From assembly GCF_038502225.1 (NCBI RefSeq), contig NC_091293.1, positions 9,570,138-9,634,137 on the forward strand: DNA of 64,000 bases, read 5' to 3'. Under the pieces are notes generated by a model that did no database searches, was not told the origin of the DNA, and saw nothing but the letters and a program-made list of their open reading frames with translations. The position numbers were made by a program, and so were the translations under genes. Of this stretch, positions 24,398-34,648 are shown in pieces; positions within the stretch are counted from its first letter, which is position 1; the number at the start of each line of letters is the position of its first letter. This DNA is from Cherax quadricarinatus (lineage: Eukaryota > Arthropoda > Malacostraca > Decapoda > Parastacidae).

Positions 24398-25510
24398 TTG
24401 ATGTAGTATATACAGATTTGCGAAACCCTTCTACAAGTGTGACTATGGTGTAATTGTTTACAAAACGCGTGATAAAGGAATGACAGGAAAAGTTGGTAGA
24501 TTGATCTGTAACTTTCTAACAAACAGAACACAAAGAGTAATAGTAAACAGAGTCAGTGGCGGCTATTATGAAAAGCTCTGTTCCACAAGGTACAGTACTC
24601 GTTCCCATCCTGTTCCTCATCCTCATATCTGATATAGACAGAGATGTAAGCCACAGCACCGTGTCTTCCTTTGCTGATGATACCAGAATTTACATGACAG
24701 TGTCATCCATTGAGGACACTGCAAATCTCCAAGCGGCCATTAACCAAGTCTTTAAATGGGCCTCGGAAAACTATATGAAGTTCAAGGAAGACAAATTTCA
24801 ATTACTCCGCTACGGAAAACTCGAGGGTATAAAAACTGAATCGAGGTATGAAACAAATTCCAACCACACAATAGAGGGAAAAGCTAATGTAAAAGACCTG
24901 GGAGTGATAATGGCAGAAAATCTCACTTTCAAAGATTACAACGATGTCTCTACCTCATCTACTAGGGAGATGATAAGAAGGATAATGAGAATCTTCAAAA
25001 TTAGGGATGCCAAGCCAATGATGATTCTTCCCAAATCGCTTGTTCTCTCTGGATTGGAATACTGCTGTTCACTAACGGCCCCTTTCAAGGCAGGCGAAAT
25101 TGCAGACCTGAAGAATATGCAGAGAACTTTCACTGCACGTATAAGTACAATAATGCACTTCAATTACTGGGAACGATTGAAGTATCTTGACCTGTATTCC
25201 TTGGAATGAAGGTGAGAAAGATACGTGATAATACACACTTGGAAAATCCTAGAGGGACTAGTGCCAAACCTGCACACGAAAATCATTCCCTACAAAAGCA
25301 AAAGACTTGGCAGGAACTGCAACATCTCCCCCAGTGAAAAGCAATCGAGCCACGAGTACAAAAAGAGTCAATATATTTAGTGTCAGGGGCCCAAGACTGT
25401 TCAACTGCCTTCCAGTATATATAATGGGGATTACCAATAGATCTGCCTGGTCATGAACCAGGCTGCTGGGGCGTTGCCCTCCGGAACACCCTCCAGGTAT
25501 ACTCCAGTTA
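24398..25510 (+). pseudogene. Family C LINE RT and 3' end, copy C2
   Basis: RT text starts at DVVYTDLRNPSTSV-like decayed sequence (block A region), followed by NFLTNRTQRVIVNRVS. Then comes a 217-codon open piece (24,556-25,209) with SSVPQGTVLVPILFLILISDIDRD, SFADDTRIYMTV, NYMKFKEDKFQLLRYGKL, KDLGVIMAENLTFKD and PFKAGEIADLKNMQRTF, ending at YSLE plus stop. The remaining C-terminus and the tail (gaccaggctgctggggcgttgcc) are frame-broken. The upstream endonuclease is missing. Confidence 0.88.
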
Positions 25511-26076
25511 TATTTCAAAATTTGTTTCATGGAAAATCAGTCGCTGTTGCACTGCTAGAAGCAGACCCTGTATATCATCAGCCCAGCCCCCTCTACTTCA
25601 ACATATGTAAAAGGAATAGTACAAAGTGCAGCTTGAGTTTCTATTGCATTTAAATATCCAGACTAGATAAATTTTACTTTGTAAGTCCCTTCGCAAGGGG
25701 CTACCCTCCCATTCCTTGGCTCAAACCTGATTACCTTCCATTCCCCAGGTAGTATAGTGGCCCTTCGTGATTTTTCACAACTAAAACAATAATAAACTCA
25801 GCGATAATAAAGACCCGCGGCTTTCGACAAGGAGCAGATTTTGAAGACAGATTGTGGATGGTGCCTCGCCTGTTGAAACTTCTCGTGGGAGGTACCTAGA
25901 TGATGGTGAGGGGCTCTTGATCAAAGAAACTGGACATACTCTCCAATTCCTTAGAACGAACATGATCACCTCCCCAGATACTGCATATCTCTTATTGGTT
26001 TAGTGATTCCCATTAATTAAATTATAACAAAATCGTGGCCCAAAGATTTTATTGGGATTATTAACCCGGGGTTCTT
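25511..26076. other. Intergenic sequence without recognised gene
   Basis: There is no long open frame. The phrases aagtcccttcgcaaggggct and gggctcttgatcaaagaaactgg look like parts of dispersed repeats. The bases cctgtatatcatcagcccag near 25,567 and below match nothing I recognise. Confidence 0.4.
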
Positions 26077-27560
26077 CAATGTAGTCCCTGTTCACAAAAA
26101 GAAGAACAGAGCAGAAATCAGCAACTACAGACCAATGTCACTCTTGTCAATCACTGGCAAGATCCTTGAGACAATAATCTCAAGACAAATGACAAAGTTT
26201 TTTGACTGCCACTCACTACTTTGTGACCGTCAATATGGCTTCAGGAAAGGTTACTCTGCTGCTGATCGGTTGTTAAACCTCTTCACTAAATGGCACCAGT
26301 CACTGGATGAATCCAAAGTTAGCTTTGTGGTAGCACTGGACATTTCTGGTGCTATCGACCGGGTGTGGCACCAGGGCTTCTTGGCAAAACTGCAAGCACT
26401 AGGAACTGCAGGCTCTGCACTATGTCTCCTCGGTGATTACCTTCATGGTTGATCTCCAAGGCTAGTTCTCAATGGAACAGAATCAGCAAGACATCCTACT
26501 GGGGCAAGTGTTCCACAAAGAAGTGTGCTGGGACCATTGTTGTTATGGAATGTTTACTTCAGTGACCTTCTTCATCTCATTCCAGAACACCATTCATATG
26601 CAGACGACTGTACTCTGATATTTACTTATCCAGGAGAAGAAATACCAGCTGCTCTAAGCAACATCAATCATTAGCTATGAGCTATATCTGCATGGGGAAA
26701 CCGATGGCAAGTAACATTTGCATCTGAGAAAACACAAATGATGATGGTAATGCCGAAGCAGTAGTAAGTATGAATGGGAGAATGTTGGTACCTGGGGAAG
26801 AAGTTGGTATCCTTGGGGTGATATTTGACTCCAAACTGACCATGAAGAACCACGCTGTAAATCTTGCAAACAAGACAGTCAGGAAGCTTACAGCACTTCG
26901 ACGTATCTTGCATCTGCTTGACGGTAGGGGTTGCAAGATTCTGTATGAGGCACAAGTACGCTCACACCTTGAGTACGCTCTACTTTCTTTGTTTACCTGC
27001 CCCCTCTCTCATCTGCGATTGCTTGACAGAGTAGAGAACAGAGCAAGACGTCTCATTTCTCGTCTGGACCAATCCTGGATAGATCTGTCATTTCAGCAGA
27101 GCCTTCAACACAGGAGGGATGTGGGTGACCTTATTGTTATGTACAAGGTCAATATTGTCAAAGTACCACACTTGACTCCACTTCGAGGACAGCGAGAAGC
27201 AATCTTCTATACCACAAGACGGGCAGAAAGCAGCAACTTCACTCTGGCTGTACCCTTCTCCAGAACATCACTCCATCTGAGATCATATATACCCAGGATG
27301 ACTCGAGTATGGAACACATTCGTACAGCATAATGATGTCAACGAGATAGAGTCAGTTGATCAGATGAAAATGCTGGCCCACAGATGGCTCCAACTTCATC
27401 CTGTTCCTTACTTGTATGTTTCATAACAATAAAAATGCTTTCAAATGAACTGATGTAGGTAACAGCTCTTAGCTTGCCAATAAAGTTAGGAATCCTTAAC
27501 CTGTAAATAGCTTGTCAATAAAGCTAGGGATCCTTAACCTTGCCACACCCTGTGTAAAAA
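26077..27560 (+). pseudogene. CR1/Jockey-group LINE reverse transcriptase, copy G
   Basis: RT text runs from VVPVHKKKNRAEISNYRPMSLLSITGKILE through QYGFRKGYSAADRLL and VVALDISGAIDRVWHQGFL (block A, with SGAID where SKAFD is usual), then after a TGA near 26,450 SVPQRSVLGPLL and YADDCTLIF (catalytic YADD). A 218-codon open piece (26,770-27,426) gives the C-terminus: LGVIFDSKLTMKNH, LYEAQVRSHLEYALL, LLDRVENRARRLI and PRMTRVWNTFV. The 3' UTR has two tandem copies of ccaataaagttaggaatccttaacc-type sequence, each with AATAAAG. It is a different family from A-E. Confidence 0.85.
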
Positions 27561-27780
27561 AAAAAACTCTCCACCAGGATACGACCCTTACCAATCACCT
27601 AATTATCAGGTTCCTACTTACTGCTAGGTGAAGAGGAGCAACAAGTGTAAGGTGACGAACACCCAAGTACCTACTTCCTGCTAGGCGAACAGGGGCAGGA
27701 AGTGAAAGGTAACTAACACCCAGGTACCTACTTACCTGGAGTACACCTGGAGGGTGCTCCGGGGTCAACGCCGCCGCGGC
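27561..27780. repeat. About 60-bp tandem repeat (ctgctaggtgaa..ggggcag)
   Basis: Units such as ctacttactgctaggtgaagaggagcaacaagtgtaaggtgac repeat two to three times, with the same motif at 28,522-28,605. It lies between LINE G and the C-family tail (cctggagtacacctggaggg). Confidence 0.6.
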
Positions 27781-28500
27781 CGGTCTGTGTCAGATATGAG
27801 GATGAGGAAAAAGATGGGAGTGAGTACTGTATCTTTCACTGAAATCGCCACTGACTTTACTTTGTTTACTATTACTCTTTATGTTCTGTTGGCTAGGAAG
27901 TTGAAGATCCATCTTCCCACTTTTCCCTTTATTCCTTTAGTACGCATTTTGTGCGTTATTATTCCATAATCGCACTTGTCGAAGGTTTTCGCACTGTATG
28001 TGTATACTACATCTACAATCTGTTTGTCATCCATTGCTTCCAAGATCTTGTTATAGTGGTCCAGTATCTGTGAGAGGCAGGAGCGACCATCCTAGACCAT
28101 TTCAAATTGGTCTAATAGTTGTGAGAGGCAGGTGCGACCACCTAAGACCATGTCATAGTGGTCCAGTAGTTGCGAGAGGCAAGAGAGACCATCCAAGACA
28201 TGTCATAGTGGTCCACACCAATATCTCCACCACCAGTAATACAACGCTCAAAATCACCACCTCCACCTCTGTTGTTTTTAGTAACTGTGGGATGACCCCT
28301 GTGTCTATGCTCCCCCTCCATAGAATATTTAACGTACGTGAAAGGTGTTTCTTGCAGTTCTTGATGAACACGGAGTTGCACGAGTCTGGGCCCGAGGCAG
28401 AGTGCATGGCCATGTCATTTATTGATTTTTTCAAAGTCCTTTGGTGTTAAGGTTATATCAGAAATTCCGGTACTAACCAAATTTCGAGACTCGGTCAAAG
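27735..28500 (-). pseudogene. Family C LINE RT fragment, copy C3, with internal tandem repeat
   Basis: Minus-strand text includes FIKNCKKHLSRTLNILWRGSIDTGVIPQLLKTT (28,434-28,300) and, further 3', palm-adjacent text matching C1 3,522-3,800 (gcgcattttgtgcg, ttgtcaaagg). A roughly 52-bp unit (tagtggtccagtagttgygagaggcaggagcgaccatc) repeats three times at 28,050-28,210 within the coding region. The tail at 27,735-27,790 resembles C 3' ends. Heavily rearranged. Confidence 0.7.
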
Positions 28501-28509
28501 CAAATTCAT

Positions 28510-28600
28510 TTAGATTGTCGACGCCTACTGCTAGGTGAATGGAGGCAGCAGGAGTAAGGAGGCTAACACCCAGGTAACTACTTACTGCTAGGTGAGCTGG
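28510..28600. repeat. Tandem-repeat fragment (ctgctaggtgaa motif)
   Basis: One and a half units of the same repeat seen at 27,600-27,720, directly before the PLE RT fragment. Confidence 0.5.
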
Positions 28601-28601
28601 G

Positions 28602-29115
28602 ATTTCCCCTTAGCTCCTTACTCAGCAACCTGTATATGAAATTCTATGCGACTAGACTTCTTAAAGACATTTTCCTAGATAAAGTTAGTTGGTTCAGATA
28701 CGTAGATGATGTTCCTTGCACATGGCCTGGGGATCACAGCACTGATGAGTTCCTACTTAGACTCAATGGTTTAGTACCTTCCATTACGTTCACCAGAGAA
28801 AATAAAATAAACAACACTTTACCGTTCCTAGATGTTTCAATCCATCGTGTTGGTAGAAAATTCAAATTTACAGTTTACAGGAAGTCCACCAATGTGTCGT
28901 CATACATTCACTAATATTCCAATCATGAAACCAGGATAAAAAGAAGTGTGTTCCTCACAATAATCTTGGGAGCCTTGCTTATCTGCCGTCCAGAGTACTT
29001 AGAGGACAAAGTCAGCAAGATAGTCAACATAGCCACAACATAGCAAGAAACACTTCCTACACCACTGAACCTAACGAGGTAAATGCCAATAATAATGCAC
29101 TAGTTTTACCATACA
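28602..29115 (+). pseudogene. Penelope-like element reverse transcriptase fragment
   Basis: The text starts at PLSSLLSNLYMKFYATRLL, continues with WFRYVDDVPCTW (catalytic YVDD), LPFLDVSIHR and FTVYRKSTNVSSYIH, then a stop followed in the same frame by YSNHETRIKRSVFLT, then PEYLEDKVSKIVNIA and in another frame NNNALVLPYN. The order and wording are diagnostic of Penelope-like RT, 3' half. It breaks at VLPYN, where an (ATA)n microsatellite begins. The GIY-YIG endonuclease part that should follow is found 2.4 kb downstream at 31,564. Confidence 0.88.
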
Positions 29116-29173
29116 ATATAATAATAATAATAATAATAACAATAATAATAATAAAAATAATAATAATAATATT

Positions 29174-29249
<76 letters not shown>

Positions 29250-29252
29250 TAT
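29116..29252. repeat. (ATA)n microsatellite
   Basis: About 135 bp of (ata)n/(ataa) with minor interruptions, sitting at the break in the PLE copy. Open frames of Ile/Tyr on the opposite strand are artefacts of this repeat. Confidence 0.95.
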
Positions 29253-29319
29253 ACGTACATGTACAAGGTATACAGTCCTAGCTGACATCAATGATATACT
29301 ACTATATAGAAAACCCCTT

Positions 29320-29650
29320 GTTATACCTGGAGAATACCTGGAGAGAGTTCTGGGGGTCAACGCCCCCGCTGCCCCGTCTGTGACCAGGCCTCATAGTTGA
29401 CCAGGGCCTGATCAACCTGGCTGTTACTGCTAGCCACACGCAGTCCAATGTACGACCCACAGCCAGCTGGTCAGGAACTGACCATTTCGGGCAAATTAGG
29501 TCAGTGTCCCAGGGTGCGACCCACACCAGTCAACTAGCACCCAAGTATCCATTTAACTGATGGGTGAACATAGACAACAGTTGTAAAGAAACACGCCGTA
29601 TGAAGCGAGAGCTTCAGCCAGGCCACTAGAACCCTGAACCTGGTTTACCT
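29320..29650 (-). mobile_element. Family C LINE 3' tail fragment, copy C7
   Basis: The sequence tacctggagaatacctggag...ctgtgaccaggcctcatagt...gctgttactgctagccacac matches the C1 3' UTR at 231-410. It extends to aaacacgccgtatgaagcgag, again repeat-like. There is no coding content. Confidence 0.65.
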
Positions 29651-29652
29651 GC

Positions 29653-31545
29653 GTGAGACATACAGAACATTGAAAAAATACAAATTTTAGAGATGTAAGC
29701 TGCACTTTTCAGACATTATTTGTATGGTCACAACAAACTTTTGTGCTAAATTTCAAACCATTTCATGCCCATTTATCCTGCAGCATCACGAACGACTTTT
29801 CGTCAAATTATACACCATTGACAGCAATTAATTATAATTTATTGGTTGTCAGGATAATAATCAAGTGTACATGGTTTATATCATTTATGGTTGTGAAGAT
29901 TGTATAATCAAACGTACATGTGTTATATCAATCATTAACTATTTAATTTTAAACTGTTACAAGTTATAAGTGAAGTCTTTCTTGGTTCGGAACTTGGGCA
30001 TCACTTAACTGGAAAATATTCTTTACTGATATATCCATCTCTTGCCTTCTGTCCAGTCACTTCAGTACAAGCTTCAGTCATCAAGTTTATCCCTCTCTCA
30101 ACACTTTGAGTGTTGTTTGTCCACTTGGGCACCTCCAGTGGAGTCTCAGTAATTTTCAGAACTTGTTGATCTGATAGAGAACCAATAATAGGAGGCTCAA
30201 TTTTGAGTTTAGTCTTCCAGTCAATCATGGAATGATAGTTCTTTGTTTGCCACTTTCTTTGGACTCCATTTCTTGATCTTCTCATTCTTTGTCATTACAC
30301 TAGTGGAGGTCTTCTTACCATCAAAATACATTGATGTGATATTTTCCAAGTTTGCTAGCTCGTTTTCTTGCCTCTCCATTCGGTATTTGTCTCTGGCATC
30401 TCGTAACGTCTGTGGTTCAATAACTTTACTTTTGTTGTCCTTGGTGATAATACCATAGTCCATTAAGGTGGCGGTAACAATGGCAGCTCCAGCATAATCA
30501 CTGATCAAGTATCGGTCACATGTGGCTGCCAGTGTGGGGACTCTTGTTCTGTTCTGCTGTGAGCTGCTGGTAGTCAGACCACTCAAGAAATAGTCAGCAT
30601 CAGTATTGAATCATCTGAATCATCGTCAGAATAGAAACTTCTCCACCTGCTGGTTCACTCTGTCTTTCCTCCAGCTGCTTCCTGGTTCTGGCTGCATCCT
30701 GCTCCTCTTTTACCGTCACTCTATCTCACATCCTCGTTACTGTCATGTCAACACAGCCAATTTTCATCTTTCTATCGCCTCTCTGGTAAAGGAGGAACTG
30801 TTCCTCACGTTTAGGAACTTTCACATCACAATTACAGGCCAGGTGGTATCCGTCATGCTCCTTTGTTTTGCACCCTTCATCTTCACAGGAGGCAGCAGGA
30901 CAGAAACAACTACAAGTATCAAACAACTTGTTCATTTCTTCCTGAAATGTAGCTTTTTTGGAGACATTTTTGTTCTTATTAAGTTCTGTTCCTCTACTGC
31001 ACAATTTTCTCAGTCTTTCCTCATTAGTTTTCTGACTGAGAACAGGAATAGTCTTTCTGTCTCCAATTGATTTCTGTCATAGTTCAGAACAATCCTTAGC
31101 TGCTATTTTGATAATCACTGAATTATCAGTAAACTTTCCTTCATCACATTTATATCACCAGCAGTTCCTTAACATATCGTCTTTGGACTGAAGTTTGTTC
31201 ACTGGAAGAACACTGTCATGGCCAAACAATGCATGTTCTGTGGCTTTCCTCGTTGACATTGTATCCATCTCAGTAGTAAAGTATATAAGTAATCAGAGTA
31301 TCTGAAAAAAGAGAAAGTTAGTTAATGTTTATAAATACTGCAGAATACATAGATACAGTACATAAAACACTGCGCTGCGCTACTCAGTAATACAGACATA
31401 TTCCAAAATTTCAATCGTAAATACTGTAGGCTAAACCTAAACCAATCAACTTTATATTTGGCACTGAATCTAAGATGTATATAAAGAACAATGCCTGAAG
31501 AGTGCAGCTTTGACCAAAATTTCAATGCTCCCTAGTGAGGCATTA
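29653..31545 (-). mobile_element. Candidate DNA element with terminal inverted repeats
   Basis: Left aagctgcacttttcagacattatt (29,697-29,720) and the reverse complement of the right side (31,483-31,510, aagctgcactcttcaggcattgtt) match 21 of 24. A second match, gtgcyaaat, follows at the same 22-bp spacing on both sides, and gaRcattgaa lies outside it. An imperfect direct repeat gtgagRcatWa borders both ends (29,653 and 31,535). Inside is a decayed ORF (see 30,001-31,260). The element interrupts a PLE copy. Confidence 0.4.
30001..31260 (-). pseudogene. Decayed ORF of an unnamed invertebrate protein family
   Basis: Minus-strand text begins MSTRKATEHALFGHDSVLPV, passes stops at about 31,160 and 31,080, then CSRGTELNKNKNVSKKATF and MNKLFDTCSCFCPAASC..GC (Cys-rich), then VPKREEQFLLYQRGDRKMKIG. 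A frame change leads to RTRVPTLAATCDRYLISDYAGAAIV and SKVIEPQTLRDARDKYR. A further frame leads to the C-terminal RGINLMTEACTEVTGQKARDGYI. From memory the N- and C-terminal parts resemble an uncharacterised family common in arthropod genomes, and the middle few hundred residues seem deleted. Its function is unknown to me. Confidence 0.4.
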
Positions 31546-31563
31546 AAAAAAATTTAAACACTG

Positions 31564-31930
31564 ATTTCAAAAACACTGGGACTGTGAAACTAAGGCTGAT
31601 TAAAAACACCGTCCAGCAAAGTTGGTGGTGTTTACAAGGTTCCATTTACTCAGTGTCCTCTGTCATAATTGGTCAAACAGGTATACTTATGGAAACCAGA
31701 AGAGCCCAACATAAATACTTAGTCAGGATAGGGCAGGAGTTGAATGCTATCTTCAACCATGTTAGTTCCTGTAATCATCCACTTGGGTGGGCTACTGCCC
31801 ACATTATTGTACCCAGCGGTTCTGTCATAGAAAAAAAACATAATTGAATCTTCTCTCTTGAACCATGACAGGAATACAAGCTCGATAGCTATTTAGTAGA
31901 GTCTGTTGTACACAGCCTTAAACAACAATG
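31564..31930 (+). pseudogene. Penelope-like element C-terminus (GIY-YIG endonuclease remnant)
   Basis: The text FKNTGTVKLRLIKNTVQQ leads, after a frame change, into GGVYKVPFTQCP, and back in the first frame GQTGILMETRRAQHKYL, FNHVSSCNHPLGWATAHIIVP and YLVESVVHSL. These are the spacer, GIY-YIG core and C-terminal part of Penelope endonucleases. Strand and position fit the RT fragment ending at 29,115, so I infer one PLE copy broken by later insertions. Stops and at least two frameshifts make it inactive. Confidence 0.65.
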
Positions 31931-32495
31931 CTGTACAAAAATCACAGGATTGCTCATTATATCAGGTGGCTTCGTGATGGATGGGTGGCACTCGGCCAGT
32001 GTCTACGCACCAAAACATCATGCTACGTTTATCATGTATGGTTGTATAACTCGTTTAGCTGTTACTGTGTTACTTGTGTACCTGTCAGTGGACAGGTACA
32101 CAAGATTACGTGATAGCATAGATATTGGGGTTAAAAGATATTCGAAGTAGAAATTTGGATCATGGAAATATTATCGGAATGGTATAGAAAGATTCCCAAA
32201 TAAGGTATTTTAATTGATACTGAGAAGACTGGAAGACAATATTTAAGTATATATGAAGAGATACTTCTGAGTACCACTGGGAACATTCGAGTACCACAGA
32301 CCAGGACATTTAAACGGACAAAAGAGCACATTCATTTCTTTTCTTTTTGTTGATTAAATAGAAAGTTACACAGAATAATAGTGAGCCATATTAATATTAT
32401 CTACTGTGAAACGTATTTTCTCAAGCCACATGACCTGTTCTAAGTAGCTAGAAAAAGCTTGGGCCTGGCTATAATATCTTCTAATTTCATATTCC
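31931..32495. other. Non-coding sequence, no recognised gene
   Basis: Two overlapping open pieces of about 60 codons (31,928-32,150) have no family character. The phrases gttacttgtgtacctgtcag and ggacaggtacacaag form a loose inverted repeat. Nothing else is recognised. Confidence 0.4.
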
Positions 32496-32775
32496 TTGAC
32501 TCTTCAGTGCACCACTCACCTTTTTTCCCTCGTCAATTCTATGATTCACCTCATCCTTCATGCACTTAAGTGCTGACAAGTCCACTCCCAATATCTGAAC
32601 ACATTCACCTCCTCAATACTCTCTCCCTCCAATCTAATATCCAGTCTTCCGTTACTTAATTTTTTTATCCTCATCACCTTGCTCTTTCGTATATTCACTT
32701 TTAACTTCCTTCTTTTACATACCCAACCAAACTCATCAATCAACCTCTGCAACTTTTCTTCAGAATCCTTGACTT
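32496..32775 (-). mobile_element. Family D (RTE) LINE fragment, copy D5
   Basis: Minus-strand text QRLIDEFGWVCKRRKLKVNIRKSKVMRIKK and RLDIRLEGESIEEVNVFRY equals the D2 region just after the FADD box. It is an internal fragment truncated at both ends, with frameshifts. Confidence 0.8.
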
Positions 32776-33014
32776 CATATTCCTTGACTTCTCTCCTACC
32801 CCATATGGGGGGATGGGGATGGTGGTGGTGCGGGTGGCAAAAGACTGTTGGCCCACATACCGAGAGAGGCTGCGGCAGGTGACAACTCTGCTCTGAGGAA
32901 AAATTTCCCCTTACTCTTTCAGTTGTTACTTTGCAACTTTACATAGCTCCTGATGACGCACTGAGAAGTGTGAAAATACCTGAGCTAAAGATTTCCACCC
33001 CTCATGGTTTGTCT

Positions 33015-33016
<2 letters not shown>
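32776..33016. other. Non-coding segment with hammerhead-like hairpin motif
   Basis: No coding content. At 32,950-32,977 the run CTGATGA-CGCACT-GAGA-AGTGTG-AAAA resembles a hammerhead core with stem II, although GAAA is not exact. It lies just before a (TA)n run. I regard it as a possible remnant of another PLE repeat. Confidence 0.3.

Positions 33017-33110
<94 letters not shown>
33017..33110. repeat. (TA)n microsatellite
   Basis: About 94 bp of pure (ta)n. Apparent Tyr-Ile open frames on both strands are artefacts. Confidence 0.97.
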
Positions 33111-33112
<2 letters not shown>

Positions 33113-33113
<1 letters not shown>

Positions 33114-33240
33114 ACTGATCTCTGGCTGAAGGAGACTCGAACCTACGAACCTTGGAACAAAGTACGCAGTGCTTTACCAATCTACCCACACTGGACCAAT
33201 GCCTTGGAGTCCAGCTTGCGCTAGACTTTGATCCAAGGCA
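33113..33240 (-). repeat. tRNA-derived SINE-like unit, copy 1
   Basis: The reverse complement contains a box-A-like TGGTAAAGCACTG and a box-B-like GGTTCGAGTCTCC spaced about 40 bp apart. A second unit with about 90% matching bases lies at 33,353-33,478. No full cloverleaf could be drawn, so this is not called a functional tRNA. Confidence 0.5.
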
Positions 33241-33352
33241 GCCAGCTTTCAGGGAGAAGGCTTACAGCTTTTCATCTCATCCCCTGCATGCATCAGCCTT
33301 ACTAGAGATATTAACAATGCAAGGAATTCGCAAGAGCAGGCGAAATATACAC

Positions 33353-33478
33353 AAACACTGATCTCTGGCTGAAGGAGACTCGAACCTACGAACCTTGGAA
33401 CAAGGTACGCAGTGCCTTACCATTCTCACCACACTGGACCAATATCTTGGCGTCCAGCTTGTGCTAGACGTTTGATAA
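33353..33478 (-). repeat. tRNA-derived SINE-like unit, copy 2
   Basis: Same unit as 33,113-33,240 (gctgaaggagactcgaacct). The reverse complement shows TGGTAAGGCACTG and GGTTCGAGTCTCC. About 120 bp of unrelated sequence separates the two. Confidence 0.5.
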
Positions 33479-33487
33479 ATAATCTAA

Positions 33488-33558
33488 CACAAAGTGGGAG
33501 TTGTCACAGTTGCTCTTTGCTGATGACACTGTGCTTTTGCGAGATTCTGAAGGGAAGT
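33488..33558 (+). pseudogene. Family D LINE copy D3, left piece (RT palm)
   Basis: The text KWELSQLLFADDTVLLRDSEGK, the RTE catalytic region, is interrupted by the BEL/Pao element right after gaagt and continues at 41,764 with KLQRLVDEFG. It is 5'-truncated at about 33,488. Confidence 0.85.
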
Positions 33559-34616
33559 TGTTGAGAAATGGCATTACCAGTTAAGTTTAAAGAGTTTGTA
33601 CTTAACTTAGAAAGACAACTCATCGCCTGCACAGCTGCCCCTGCAGACGAGGTCTTGAGAAGCTGTCGAAGTCATCTCTCAACAGGGTGTAAAGATTTAT
33701 AATTTGTAAGATTATAAATTACCCCTAGGGGGTGTTATGTCAGCATATTTCATTCACTGATGGCTGACAAACTTACTTGTGTGGACTCAAAAGTCCGCCC
33801 CTTACTGCCGACTATAGGTTGATTACAAACTCCTTGCGACTCAAGAACTGCGCAGTCCCCTGTACTACAAGAAATTCGTAACCTACCTTGCTCTTGTAGC
33901 ATGAGCTATGGTGTTCTTCACACCTTCGACAGATATCGGTGACTTGATAGAAGCTGAAGTGTCCTTGGATGTCCACGTCTTCCATAGTCTAGGAAAACGC
34001 ACACTGGTGCACTATGTTCCACAAGATTTGTCTTTATTGTTCACAATCTTATCACTAAAGAAGCTGATCACACTTCTCTTAAGTGTTTATTGTGTTTTGT
34101 GAGACACTTTGTTCACACTAACGCACAGATCGTTCTTTGTTGGTTATCCTGGCATCAGTGTCACTCTCAGTAGAGCCAAAAGTAATCTGAAGACGCCACA
34201 GCGCCCCACGCCGTTACTCCTCTAGCACAAAAAAAAGCTGACCTAGTACTTTTGCTTCCTTGCCACTTCCTCGATGAAGTAAAGCAGAATGTTTAAATCT
34301 TGCTGTCTTAAGCATAGACAACAATGTCCACTATCTTTACTATGGTAATAAAGTGGGAGCAGGATTTTCAGTAATTGTCCTGCTAAAGTAAGAGATGTAC
34401 TGTCTCTTATTAAAATACACTCTGCAACACTGGACTGCAAGGAGCAACGGTCACTTGACCACTTCGCATACTCGTACGGCATCTGTGATCAATTACTCAC
34501 TGTAGCAGTAAACAAGACGCTTGCCCCTTCTGAGAGGGCTGGGCCCCTCAGGGCTGAAAGGGGCTGAAAGGGGCTGAAGGGGGCTGATACCCCCTCCTGG
34601 AGAAAATTTCTCCACA
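33559..34616 (-). repeat. BEL/Pao 3' LTR
   Basis: On the element's sense strand the LTR runs TGTGGAGAAATTT ... CCATTTCTCAACA. It carries the same 64-codon plus-strand open frame as the other LTR, which I consider non-coding. The sequence before it on the sense strand is cgccgccccccag, pyrimidine-rich where a purine-rich priming tract would be expected. Confidence 0.95.
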
Positions 34617-34648
34617 CTGGGGGGCGGCGGAGGTTCGCTGCAGGTGAA

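Noticed and set aside
30726..31004. Cys-rich ORF as a venom or antimicrobial-type peptide
   Set aside because: No signal peptide is seen, and the frame continues upstream and downstream into the longer decayed orphan-family protein.
31928..32150. Two short open frames (61 and 66 codons) as a small host gene
   Set aside because: No start context, motif or homology that I recognise. They overlap in different frames beside PLE debris.
33908..34102. Plus-strand 64-codon frame starting MVFFTPSTDIGD, repeated identically at 41,064-41,258
   Set aside because: It lies in both LTRs of the BEL/Pao element. Its duplication reflects the LTRs, and it is antisense to the element.
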